A stretch of 64,000 nucleotides of DNA, taken from assembly GCA_943331345.2 (NCBI GenBank), contig CALQLF020000001.1, positions 1-64,000 of the forward strand, given 5' to 3'. Position 1 is the first letter of the stretch. Every line of letters begins with the position of its first letter. The notes beneath the pieces were generated by a model. That model was given only the letters and a program-made list of their open reading frames with translations, ran no database searches and had not been told where the DNA came from. The stretch comes from Candidatus Planktophila lacus (GTDB lineage: Bacteria > Pseudomonadota > Gammaproteobacteria > Steroidobacterales > Steroidobacteraceae). Shown piece by piece: positions 27,498-35,096 of the stretch. Both the position numbers and the translations under genes were made by a program.

Positions 27498-28499
27498 TTG
27501 GCCACCCCGCCCATCCATCCCACGACACTCGCGCCACTGACGCACGAGCAGTTGTTGCGTGCCTACCGGCAGATGAAGACGATTCGCGAGTTCGAGGAAC
27601 GGCTCCACGTCGAAATCCAGACCGGCGAGATTCCCGGCTTCACGCACCTCTACTCCGGCCAAGAGGCCGTGGCAGTAGGCGTGTGCGAACTGTTGAGCGA
27701 TGCGGACTACATCGTCAGCACGCACCGCGGCCATGGCCACTGCATCGCCAAGGGCTGCGACGTGGTGGGCATGATGAAGGAGATCTACGGCCGTCACGAC
27801 GGCCTTTGCAAGGGCAAGGGCGGCTCCATGCACATCGCGGACTTCGACAAGGGCATGCTCGGCGCCAACGGCATCGTGGGCGGTGGCCAGCCGCTCGCCG
27901 TGGGCGCTGCCATCGCCTGCCGCAACCGCGGCAATGGCACGGTCTCCATCGCTTTCGGTGGTGACGGCAGCAGCAACCAGGGCACCGTCTTCGAGGCCAT
28001 GAACCTCGCCGTGGTACTCAAGGTTCCCGCGCTGTTCGTGTGGGAAAACAACGGCTACGGCGAACACACCGGTGCCGATTACTCCGTCGGCAGCCGTGAC
28101 ATCGCCGGCCGTTGCCGCGGCTTTGGCATGCCGGCCGAAGTCTGCGACGGCAGCGACTTCTTCGCGGTCTTCGAAACCATGGGCCGCATGGTTGCCCGCG
28201 CCCGCGCTGGCGAAGGCCCGGCCGCTATCGAAGCCCGCATCACGCGCTTCTTCGGCCACTTTGAAGGAGACCCGCAGTTGTACCGCGCCAAGGACGAGAC
28301 CAAGCGCCTGCGCGAAAGCATGGACTGCCTGAAGATTTTCCGGGCCCGCGTCACCGCCGAGGGCTGGCTGGAAGCTGGCGAACTCGACGCCATCGACAGC
28401 GAAGTGCTCGCCCTCATCGACCGTGCGGTCGCCGAAGCCAGGGCCTCGTCGCCGCCGGCCGAAGCCGACTTGTACGCCGACGTCTACGCCGAATACTGA
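27498..28499 (+). CDS. TPP-dependent 2-oxoacid dehydrogenase E1, alpha subunit
   Basis: Alpha chain of a pyruvate/acetoin/branched-chain-type dehydrogenase. The 333-residue product has YSGQEAVAVGV, HRGHGHCIAKG and the thiamine diphosphate motif GDGSSNQG...EAMNLA, with RYRA-like C-terminal elements. Translation starts at TTG 27498, supported by AGAGGAGA 6-8 nt upstream. It forms an operon with E1-beta and E2 and follows a Rieske oxygenase. Length and order most resemble acetoin dehydrogenase (AcoABC), but the substrate could be another 2-oxoacid made by the pathway. Confidence 0.92.
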   Translation: MATPPIHPTTLAPLTHEQLLRAYRQMKTIREFEERLHVEIQTGEIPGFTHLYSGQEAVAVGVCELLSDADYIVSTHRGHGHCIAKGCDVVGMMKEIYGRHDGLCKGKGGSMHIADFDKGMLGANGIVGGGQPLAVGAAIACRNRGNGTVSIAFGGDGSSNQGTVFEAMNLAVVLKVPALFVWENNGYGEHTGADYSVGSRDIAGRCRGFGMPAEVCDGSDFFAVFETMGRMVARARAGEGPAAIEARITRFFGHFEGDPQLYRAKDETKRLRESMDCLKIFRARVTAEGWLEAGELDAIDSEVLALIDRAVAEARASSPPAEADLYADVYAEY

Positions 28500-28508
28500 G
28501 GACTTCCC

Positions 28509-29519
28509 ATGCCAGTCAAATCTATGCGCGACGCCATCAACGACGCGCTGCATCTCGAAATGGCCCGGGACCCGTCCATCATCGTGCTCGGTGAGGACGT
28601 GTCGGGTGGTGCCGGCGGTACCAGCGGCGAGCGCGAAGCCTCCGGCGGCATCTTCGGTGTCACGAAGGGCTTGCTGCCCCGCTTCGGCGACCACCGGGTC
28701 ATCGATACGCCCATCACCGAGAGCGCCATCATCGGCGCAGCCGGCGGTGCAGCGCTCGCGGGCCTCCGCCCCGTCGCGGAACTGATGTTCGCCGACTTCG
28801 TCGGCGTCAGCCTCGACCAGATCTTCAATCAGCTGGCGAAGTTCCGTTACATGTTCGGCGGCAAGACCAACTGCCCAGCGGTCATCCGTTTAGCCATGGG
28901 TGCCGGCATGAACATGGGTGCGCAGCATTCGCAGACCATGTATTCCATGCTCACCAGCGTGCCGGGCTTGAAGGTTGTCATCCCTTCAAACGCTTACGAC
29001 GCGAAGGGCCTGATGATTACCGCACTGCGCGGCAACGACCCGGTGTTGTTCTTCGAGCACAAGGCCCTCTACCCGCGCAAGGGCGAAGTACCCGATGGCG
29101 CCTACACCATCCCCTTCGGCGAGGCCGCGCTGGTCCGCGAAGGCGAGCATGTCACGGTAGTGGCACTTGCCCGCATGGTGCCCTTCGCTGAGAAGGCCAT
29201 CGATGCGCTAGCGAAGGATGGCATCACCTGCGACCTCATCGATCCGCGCACCACTTCCCCGATGGACGAAGACACCATCCTCGAGAGTGTCGAGAACACC
29301 GGGCGCTTGGTGGTGGTGGACGAGAGCAACCCGCGCTGCAGCGTCGCCAGCGATATCGCCGGCATGGTTGCCGCACGCGGATTCCACAGCCTGAAGGCGC
29401 CGGTACAACTGGTCACCGCCCCACACACACCCGTGCCTTTCGCGCGTGAACTGGAACGTGCCTACGTGCCCAGCCCCACCCGTATCGAGGCCGCCATCCG
29501 TGCCGTGATGAAGGATTGA
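28509..29519 (+). CDS. TPP-dependent 2-oxoacid dehydrogenase E1, beta subunit
   Basis: Beta chain of 336 residues with the transketolase pyrimidine-binding part (VLGEDVSGGAGGTSGEREAS, PITESAIIGAAGGAALAGLRPVAE) and the C-terminal transketolase domain (IDPRTTSPMDEDTI, VVVDESNPRCSVASDIA). It pairs with the preceding alpha subunit to form the alpha2-beta2 E1. Gap to the alpha gene is 9 nt and to E2 12 nt. Confidence 0.93.
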   Translation: MPVKSMRDAINDALHLEMARDPSIIVLGEDVSGGAGGTSGEREASGGIFGVTKGLLPRFGDHRVIDTPITESAIIGAAGGAALAGLRPVAELMFADFVGVSLDQIFNQLAKFRYMFGGKTNCPAVIRLAMGAGMNMGAQHSQTMYSMLTSVPGLKVVIPSNAYDAKGLMITALRGNDPVLFFEHKALYPRKGEVPDGAYTIPFGEAALVREGEHVTVVALARMVPFAEKAIDALAKDGITCDLIDPRTTSPMDEDTILESVENTGRLVVVDESNPRCSVASDIAGMVAARGFHSLKAPVQLVTAPHTPVPFARELERAYVPSPTRIEAAIRAVMKD

Positions 29520-29531
29520 GGTAAAAAATCA

Positions 29532-30836
29532 ATGAGCAAAATCAACGCCATAACGATGCCTAAATGGGGCATCGAAATGCAGGAAGGGACCATCAACGGC
29601 TGGCATGCCACGGCGGGCCAAGTGCTCGGTAAAACCGAACCCCTGCTGGATGTGGAAACGGAAAAAATCGTCAACACGGTCGAGACGCCAGTGGCCGGAA
29701 CGCTCCGCCGCATCATCGGCCAAGTGGGTGACACCCTCGCGGTGGGTGCGCTCATCGGGTTGATGGCGGATGCCGCAGTTAGCGAGGAAGAACTGGACCA
29801 GTTCATCGCCAACTTCAAAGGCGCAGACACCTCGTTCGAACCAGCGGGCGACGCTGCTCCTGCCGCAACGGCTACCGCCGCTGTACCCGAGGAGAGCAGC
29901 GGCGAGGCCCGCGTCAGCCCCATCGCACGCCGCGTGGCGGAACGTCTCGGCGTGGACATCGCCAAGGTCGTCGGTACGGGCCGCAATGGTCGCGTGTCGA
30001 AGGAAGACGTAGAGGCTTATCACGCCGCCCAAGCGGGCGCTGCCGCCGGGGAAGTCGCGAGCAAGCTCGCTCCCACAATGGATGGTGCTGCTGCAGCAGC
30101 CAGTTCACTGCCCAGCAGCCAACCCACTGTGGGAGGCAGCTTGCTGCCGACAGAGGCTGGCACCAACCCAGCCACTCGCGAAAAAATGACGTCGATGCGT
30201 CTGACGATTGCGCGGCGTCTAAGCGAGAGCAAGCAGACCATCCCGCATTACCGCCTCGCGGCCGATGTGGATTTCACAGGTCTCTTCGCGCGTCGTGCCG
30301 AGCTCGTGGCTGCTGGCCAGAAAGTGTCCGTGAACGACCTGCTGTTGCGCGGTGTGGCGCTCACACTCGGCAAGCACCCGCAACTGAACGCGCACTTCGC
30401 CGGCGATGAAGTGGTGAAGTTCGCTCGCGCAGATATTTGCGTAGCTGTCTCCACCGACGGCGGTCTGTCGACTCCCGTGCTGCGCGATGTAGCGAACAAG
30501 ACTGCGGCGGAAGTGGCCAGCGGTGTTGCCGATCTCGCTCAGCGCGCCCGCAACGGCAAGCTGGTACGCGAAGAAATCACCGGCGGCACATTCACCGTGT
30601 CCAACCTCGGCATGTTTGGCATCGACCAGTTCGACGCCATCATCAACCCGCCCCAGGTAGCCATCCTGGCCGTGGGCGCTGCCCGCGAACGTATCACCGC
30701 CCGCAACGGCGCGGCCGTGGTCGCCAAGGTGGCTACCCTCACGCTGTCCTGCGACCACCGCGTGGTGGATGGGGCCGTGGGCGCTGCCTTCCTGGCGGAC
30801 CTGCGCGGCTGCCTGGAGTCCCCGGCGTCCCTCTAG
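29532..30836 (+). CDS. Dihydrolipoamide acyltransferase (E2) with REP-encoded linker
   Basis: Core acyltransferase of the 2-oxoacid dehydrogenase complex, 434 residues. Domains in order: lipoyl domain (residues 3-78; lipoyl-lysine is Lys 45 in VETEKIV), E1/E3-binding domain (VSPIARRVAERLGVDIAKVV, residues 128-162), and the catalytic domain (about 215-434) with LSCDHRVVDGAVG near the end. The linker at residues 174-207 is encoded by two REP elements in opposite orientation and reads EVASKLAPT...TVGGSLLPT. No E3 (lipoamide dehydrogenase) gene follows; a hairpin terminator does. E3 is presumably shared with another complex. Confidence 0.93.
   Translation: MSKINAITMPKWGIEMQEGTINGWHATAGQVLGKTEPLLDVETEKIVNTVETPVAGTLRRIIGQVGDTLAVGALIGLMADAAVSEEELDQFIANFKGADTSFEPAGDAAPAATATAAVPEESSGEARVSPIARRVAERLGVDIAKVVGTGRNGRVSKEDVEAYHAAQAGAAAGEVASKLAPTMDGAAAAASSLPSSQPTVGGSLLPTEAGTNPATREKMTSMRLTIARRLSESKQTIPHYRLAADVDFTGLFARRAELVAAGQKVSVNDLLLRGVALTLGKHPQLNAHFAGDEVVKFARADICVAVSTDGGLSTPVLRDVANKTAAEVASGVADLAQRARNGKLVREEITGGTFTVSNLGMFGIDQFDAIINPPQVAILAVGAARERITARNGAAVVAKVATLTLSCDHRVVDGAVGAAFLADLRGCLESPASL
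30054..30151. repeat. REP pair inside the E2 gene (locus 3)
   Basis: A forward unit (30054-30077, core GCGAGCAAGCTCGCTCCC) and a reverse unit (30128-30151, core GGGAGGCAGCTTGCTGCC) lie inside the E2 coding sequence. Both are read in frame without a stop and encode the peptides VASKLAPT and VGGSLLPT in the linker between the E3-binding and catalytic domains. Confidence 0.9.
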
Positions 30837-30914
30837 GGACTGCGGGTCTAGGCAGTAGGCCTGGCTGGCTGCGGCAGTTTGCCGCGGCCGGCTTCATTTC
30901 GCCTACATGCCTTT

Positions 30915-30952
30915 GTAGCGAAAGGACTTTTCGGTCCTTGCTACCGCTTTTC
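30915..30952 (+). terminator. Terminator after the E1-E2 operon
   Basis: GTAGC-(G)-AAAGGAC with TTTTC loop and GTCCTT-GCTAC forms a strong hairpin followed by CGCTTTTC. It lies about 80 nt after the E2 stop, inside a 223-nt gene-free gap. The rest of that gap presumably holds the PhzF promoter. Confidence 0.6.
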
Positions 30953-31059
30953 ATTGAAAAAAGCCCCCCCGCTTCCTATGCTTGGGGTAACGGCGCCCTT
31001 CAGGGCAGTTCCGCCTCACCGTAGCGCCAACCCTTCCCCGAATAGGAATCCCCTCCGAA

Positions 31060-31959
31060 ATGTCTCGTCAGGTCACCATTTTCCAGGTCGATGCCTTCAC
31101 CCAAACGCTGTTCGCCGGTAACCCCGCCGGCGTAGTTCTCGGCGCCGAAGTCCTCACCGATGCCGAGATGCAGGCGATTGCCCGCGAACTGAACAACACC
31201 GATACCGCCTTCGTGCTTCCCGGAGATGGCAGCGACCACGACCTGCGTTTGCGCTTTTTCAATCCGTACAACGAAACCGGTTTCGTTGGTCATGCCACCG
31301 TTGCGGCTCATATCGCGCGCTTGGCCGCCGGCCAAGGCACCGTCGGCATGGTGCGTCAGAAGTCCACTACCGGCCTCTATGAGGTAGAAGTGACGGGCGG
31401 CGACACGCCAAGCGTCAGCGTGGCCTACTCGGCTCCACAGTTGCTGGCGCCGCTAGGCGAAAAAGAACGCTCGATGCTGCTGGACGCCATGGGCCTGAGC
31501 AGCGTGGCGCTGGATGCGAAGTGCCCACTCGCCATCGCTCGACGCACCAGCACGCGCTTGATGATTGGCCTGCGCGAACCCGAGGCACTGGCTGCGCTGT
31601 CGCCGGACCCGGAGGCGCTGAAGCGCCTGAGTGCGCACCTCGGCGCCGATGCCTACTTCGCGTTCGTGCGTGACGCGCATGGCCCAGCCACTACGGCCTC
31701 GCGCTTGTTCTGCCCACACTTCGGCATGCCGGAAGACCCTGTCAGCGGCAACGCGCACGGCATGCTGGGCGCGTACCTCGTGGCACACGGCTTGCTGCCA
31801 GTGCGCGCCGGGCGCGCCTCGTTCCACGGACGCCAAGGCGAATCGCTGGGGCGCGCGGGCGAGGTGGATGTGGAAATCGAGGGCGAGAGCGGTCACCCCC
31901 GCCGCGTGCGCGTCAGTGGCACCGCGCGCATCGTCTACCAGGCCAGCCTGACCTTGTAA
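31060..31959 (+). CDS. PhzF-family isomerase/epimerase-like protein
   Basis: Two-domain diaminopimelate-epimerase-fold protein of 299 residues. Family features: FQVDAFTQTLFAGNPAGVV at the N-terminus, ETGFVGHATVAAHI, and FGMPEDPVSGNAHG in the C-terminal half. The catalytic acid of PhzF is a Glu in an N-x-S-E-T motif; here the matching segment is LNNTDTAFV with Asp 48. PhzF isomerises a phenazine precursor, but most family members have unknown substrates, and this one is separated from the E2 gene by a terminator. Its link to the island is only positional. Confidence 0.85.
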   Translation: MSRQVTIFQVDAFTQTLFAGNPAGVVLGAEVLTDAEMQAIARELNNTDTAFVLPGDGSDHDLRLRFFNPYNETGFVGHATVAAHIARLAAGQGTVGMVRQKSTTGLYEVEVTGGDTPSVSVAYSAPQLLAPLGEKERSMLLDAMGLSSVALDAKCPLAIARRTSTRLMIGLREPEALAALSPDPEALKRLSAHLGADAYFAFVRDAHGPATTASRLFCPHFGMPEDPVSGNAHGMLGAYLVAHGLLPVRAGRASFHGRQGESLGRAGEVDVEIEGESGHPRRVRVSGTARIVYQASLTL

Positions 31960-31961
31960 GA

Positions 31962-32053
31962 GTCGCGAGCAAGCTCGCTCCCACAAGTGTGTATTTCATT
32001 GTAGGAGGCAGCTTGCTGCCGACCGAAGAGTCGCGAGCAAGCTCGCGCCGACA
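31962..32053. repeat. REP-like element cluster (locus 4)
   Basis: Three units in alternating orientation (31962-31985 forward, 32000-32023 reverse, 32030-32053 forward) fill the gap between the convergent PhzF and ABM-domain genes. The last unit ends in GCGCCGACA instead of the usual GCTCCCACA. Confidence 0.85.
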
Positions 32054-32059
32054 ACGAAT

Positions 32060-32350
32060 TCAGGCGACGTAGTCGAAGAACTGCAGGTCCATGTCTTCGG
32101 AAAGTGCCGCGAGGATAGGCGGCACCAGACGGTCGTGGGAGGGCGCCTGCATGTGTAGCTGGAACGCTGCGTCGTCCTTGAAGCGTGCGTACACGATATA
32201 GGTGCCCGCCTTCTCCTTGTGACGAATCACGTCGTAGACGAGCATATCCGGCTCTTCGGCATGCGAGAGCTGCGACAGTTCTGTCTGCAGGCGCTCGAAT
32301 TCAGCCTCGTGGCCCGGCTTCACTTTCAGCGTGGCAATGAACGTCGTCAT
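32060..32350 (-). CDS. ABM-domain (antibiotic biosynthesis monooxygenase-like) protein
   Basis: Small dimeric alpha-beta barrel protein of 96 residues: FIATLKVKPGHEAEFERL, YDVIRHKEKAGTYIVYARFKDDAAFQLHM. ABM proteins include cofactor-free monooxygenases and detoxifying enzymes, but many have unknown roles. It lies downstream of a second ABM gene on the same strand (84-nt gap). A role in handling an oxidised or quinone-like intermediate is possible inference. Confidence 0.75.
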   Translation of the reverse strand: MTTFIATLKVKPGHEAEFERLQTELSQLSHAEEPDMLVYDVIRHKEKAGTYIVYARFKDDAAFQLHMQAPSHDRLVPPILAALSEDMDLQFFDYVA

Positions 32351-32434
32351 GGAGGTCTTCCTCTAGGCTTGGCGCCGTCGCGAACGGCAGCGCAGTATCG
32401 GTTTCGTAGGCGTTTGCCGCCAGCGGGGCTGACG

Positions 32435-32731
32435 TTACTGGTACTCGTCGAGGTATTCGCGGACGTAGGTGCCATCAAGGCACTCGATAATGCTCGACAC
32501 CGCGTCCTTGAACCACGGGGTTTCCAAGTGCGCGTGCTCGGCCGCCAGATTGGGGAAGCTTTCCAGCACGGCATAGCGGCGCTCTTCGCGCAGCTTGAAG
32601 AACTCGTAGTAGATGGCGTCTTTTTCGTTCGCCTTCGTGGCCACCTGCAGGGCCATGGTGGCGCGCTCGAACTGTTCCTCGAAACCGGCCTTCACTGTCA
32701 TACGCGACAGGAACGTAATGCGTTCGGACAT
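32435..32731 (-). CDS. ABM-domain-like small protein, paralogue of the next gene
   Basis: 98-residue protein starting at ATG 32731, supported by GGAGGGGG just upstream. It has the same layout as its neighbour (ITFLSRMTVKAGFEEQFERA, YYEFFKLREERRYAVLESF). Its promoter region is shared with the divergent Rieske ferredoxin and contains operator B, so both are probably island genes. Exact function unknown. Confidence 0.75.
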   Translation of the reverse strand: MSERITFLSRMTVKAGFEEQFERATMALQVATKANEKDAIYYEFFKLREERRYAVLESFPNLAAEHAHLETPWFKDAVSSIIECLDGTYVREYLDEYQ

Positions 32732-32808
32732 GCCCCCTCCGGATAAATTCTTGGGTCGGCGTGGTGCCAACAGTGAGGCTGATGTTAGCCCACCCCAAGG
32801 GCAGAAAG

Positions 32809-32850
32809 AAACAGTCAAGCCTGTTTCTTTTTAAGCGGCGCTGATAGGCT
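32809..32850 (+). promoter_or_regulatory. Island operator B and promoter
   Basis: AAACAGTCAAGCCTGTTT (32809-32826) sits within a longer dyad with 10-bp arms AAAGAAACAG/CTGTTTCTTT (32805-32830). A TAGGCT box at 32845-32850 could be a -10 element; it ends only 6 nt before ATG 32857, so the transcript may be leaderless. The site lies between the divergent ABM and Rieske ferredoxin genes. Confidence 0.6.
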
Positions 32851-32856
32851 TTGCGC

Positions 32857-33234
32857 ATGAGCAACCATGACAGCCAACCGGGCGCGGACAGCCCGGAACA
32901 GAACGCCGCCGCCGGTGCCCCCTGGCACGAAGTGGCGGCCACCACGGACTTCACCGCCGGCAGCATGCGCGGCTTCGTAGTGGGTGGGCGGGACGTGGTG
33001 GTATGCCACACCAAGGAAGGCGGTTGGCATGCGCTGGACAACATTTGCACGCACGGGTTCGTGAAAATGGACGAGGGCCGCTTGCGCGGCGTGCGGCTCA
33101 TTTGCCCCCTGCACGGTGCCTCTTTCGACTGCCGCACTGGCGCGGTGTTGGGCGCCCCCGCCAGCAAGCCCTTGGCCTGCTGGCAGGTGAAGGTGGAAGG
33201 CGAGCGCGTACTTGTCGCCCCGCCGACCGCTTAG
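32857..33234 (+). CDS. Rieske-type 2Fe-2S ferredoxin
   Basis: Electron-transfer ferredoxin of 125 residues for ring-hydroxylating oxygenases. The cluster motif is ICTHGFVKM...CPLHGASFDCRTG (C-x-H and C-x2-H), followed by the PASKPLACWQVKVEGE strand typical of BphF/NdoA-like ferredoxins. The first 20 residues are a polar extension. ATG 32857 is preferred over TTG 32851. No NAD(P)H:ferredoxin reductase gene is adjacent, so a reductase from elsewhere must serve it. Nine nt separate its stop from the convergent VOC gene. Confidence 0.93.
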   Translation: MSNHDSQPGADSPEQNAAAGAPWHEVAATTDFTAGSMRGFVVGGRDVVVCHTKEGGWHALDNICTHGFVKMDEGRLRGVRLICPLHGASFDCRTGAVLGAPASKPLACWQVKVEGERVLVAPPTA

Positions 33235-33243
33235 CTTTTCCGC

Positions 33244-33810
33244 CTAGTCTTTTTTCTTCGGGATACGCACCGGACGTTCACCCGTCCAGGCGCGTGCGGT
33301 CTGCTTCATGTACTCAAAGGCACTGCGAGCCTGCGCCGAGGCCTCAATTAGTTCAATCATGGCGCCTTCGTGCCCGCCATAGCCGGCCGCAAAGTTCGGC
33401 CCGCCCACGCCACGCAGGTCGCAGTACGCAAAACGCTGCCCTACTACGGTTTCGCCGCCCTGAACTACCTGCGGGTGCCAGCCCAGCTGCGTCAACGTGG
33501 CTTCCAAGTCATCCACTAGCACACCCACGTGCTGCAGGCCTTCCGGCGCTTTAGCGAGGAACTCCGTGTAAATGCTCGGCGTGTCGCAGTGCTGCTGCAC
33601 CAGTTCTATCTGGTGTTCGCCGCTGTAGGCGATGGCTACGCTCATGTCCAACTGCAGCGGCTTGCCACGGAAGTGGCACTGACCGAACTGCAGATGTTCC
33701 ATGACGAAGAACGGGCCCACGCCCATCACATCGCTCCACCATTCGGCCGCAGCGCGCCAGTCGCGCACCACGTAGCCGTTTTGCATGATAGGCCCAAGCA
33801 AGCGACTCAT
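33244..33810 (-). CDS. VOC (glyoxalase/bleomycin-resistance) superfamily protein
   Basis: 188-residue VOC-fold protein: GPIMQNGYVVRDWRAAAEWW, QIELVQQHCDTPSIYTEF, LQHVGVLVDDLEATLTQLGW and GAMIELIEAS near the C-terminus. His and Glu at the usual metal positions (QHVGV, MIELIE) suggest a metal site. It is too short for a two-domain extradiol dioxygenase; isomerase, epimerase or lyase activity is more likely. The start is ATG 33810 or possibly 33828. It is downstream of the acyl-CoA dehydrogenase on the same strand. Confidence 0.78.
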   Translation of the reverse strand: MSRLLGPIMQNGYVVRDWRAAAEWWSDVMGVGPFFVMEHLQFGQCHFRGKPLQLDMSVAIAYSGEHQIELVQQHCDTPSIYTEFLAKAPEGLQHVGVLVDDLEATLTQLGWHPQVVQGGETVVGQRFAYCDLRGVGGPNFAAGYGGHEGAMIELIEASAQARSAFEYMKQTARAWTGERPVRIPKKKD

Positions 33811-33847
33811 GGAGCCGCCCGATGGCAAGCACTGGCACCCATACTGC

Positions 33848-35008
33848 TCAACGCCGCTGGTCGAAGCGACGACCGACCATGGCGCTGGCGATGTTTACCT
33901 TCTGGATATCCACGGCGCCACCGGCAATGCCCCAGCCCCAGGCATCGCGCAGACGACGTTCCATCGGGTATTCACGCGAATAGCCGTAGCCGCCCATCAA
34001 CTGCACCGCATGGCCGCAGACTTCGCGGGCAATTTCGTTGGCGAAGCACTTCGCCACCGACGACTCAAGGATGCTGGGCAAGCCGGCCTGCGAATTCACC
34101 GCAGCGCGATGGATGAGCAAGCGCGCGGCGTCGACGCGGATTTGCATCTCCGCCAGCTTGATCTGCACTGCCTGGAAATCGACCAGCGGCTTGCCGAACT
34201 GGATGCGCTCCTGCACGTACGGCAGGACATCTTCCAGTGCACCACTCGCCTGCCCCAGCGCCATGGTGGCGTTGCCGCAGCGCTCAAGGTCGAAGGCCTC
34301 CATCAACTGCTTGAAGCCACCGGCCGGGACGACGATGTCATCCACGGAAATTTCACAATTGTCGAAATACAGGTCGCAGGAAGGCACGCCACGGAACCCC
34401 ATGAGATGTTCGGGCTTGCCGAAGCGCATGCCGGGGTTGTCCTTTTCGACATACACGGCGCCAATGCCCTTCGGACCGGGCGCGTCGGACAAGCGACAGT
34501 AGACGACGTAACCGTCCGCATGGCCACCACCCGAACACCAACGCTTGGTGCCGTTCACCACCACCTTGTCGCCAGTGATGACGCCACGCGTGGTGAGGTC
34601 CGTTAGCGCCGAACCGGCGGCCGGCTCGGACATGGACACCGCCACCACTTTTTCGCCACGGCATACGGCAGGGACCACGCGCTGCTTCAGCTTTTCGCCG
34701 GCAAAACGCTCGATGGCGCGCACGGGGCCCACGCAGCTTTCAAACACCGGAAAGGCAACAGCGCCCGATACTTTCGCGAATTCTTCGATAACCAACAGGG
34801 CCTCGAGGTTGCCAAGGCCCAGACCACCGTATTGCTCGGGGATGTTGATGCCCAGAAAACCCATCGACCCATATTCATGGATGAGTTCATGCGACGGCGG
34901 TTCGCCGGTTTCCTCGATCTCCTTCGCCAGCGCCGGCAACCGCTCCCGGGCGTACTTGCGCGCTGCTTCCTGGAGGGCCTTCTGCTCGTCAGTCAACTGA
35001 AAGTTCAT
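33848..35008 (-). CDS. Acyl-CoA dehydrogenase family flavoprotein lacking the usual catalytic Glu
   Basis: FAD-dependent acyl-CoA dehydrogenase-like protein of 386 residues (ATG 35008). N-terminal helices (MNFQLTDEQKALQEAARKYA), beta domain (VSMSEPAAGSALTDLTTRG, KRWCSGGGHADGYV) and C-terminal GGYGYSREYPMERRLRDA match the family. In short/medium-chain enzymes the catalytic base is the Glu of YEGT; here the matching segment is GIAGGAVDIQ, with Gly 363 at that place. The base may lie on another helix, as in isovaleryl-CoA dehydrogenase, or the reaction may differ. Electrons would go through ETF to the ETF-QO encoded at 12.8 kb. Confidence 0.88.
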   Translation of the reverse strand: MNFQLTDEQKALQEAARKYARERLPALAKEIEETGEPPSHELIHEYGSMGFLGINIPEQYGGLGLGNLEALLVIEEFAKVSGAVAFPVFESCVGPVRAIERFAGEKLKQRVVPAVCRGEKVVAVSMSEPAAGSALTDLTTRGVITGDKVVVNGTKRWCSGGGHADGYVVYCRLSDAPGPKGIGAVYVEKDNPGMRFGKPEHLMGFRGVPSCDLYFDNCEISVDDIVVPAGGFKQLMEAFDLERCGNATMALGQASGALEDVLPYVQERIQFGKPLVDFQAVQIKLAEMQIRVDAARLLIHRAAVNSQAGLPSILESSVAKCFANEIAREVCGHAVQLMGGYGYSREYPMERRLRDAWGWGIAGGAVDIQKVNIASAMVGRRFDQRR

Positions 35009-35096
35009 GAACTCGTCCTCGTCGGTAATGGTCTCGAACCTGATTGTGCCATCATCCGAGCACACGGCAGCAGTGGCGCTGCCCGGCGAGGAAAAG

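Noticed and set aside
25947-28694. 915-codon open frame on the minus strand opposite the Rieske and E1-alpha genes
   Set aside because: It is a GC-rich shadow frame: the plus-strand products have clear Rieske and TPP motifs, and the minus frame shows no recognisable domain.
33244-33810. Reading the VOC protein as the missing extradiol ring-cleavage dioxygenase
   Set aside because: It is about 188 residues, shorter than two-domain extradiol enzymes, and does not show the full metal-ligand pattern.
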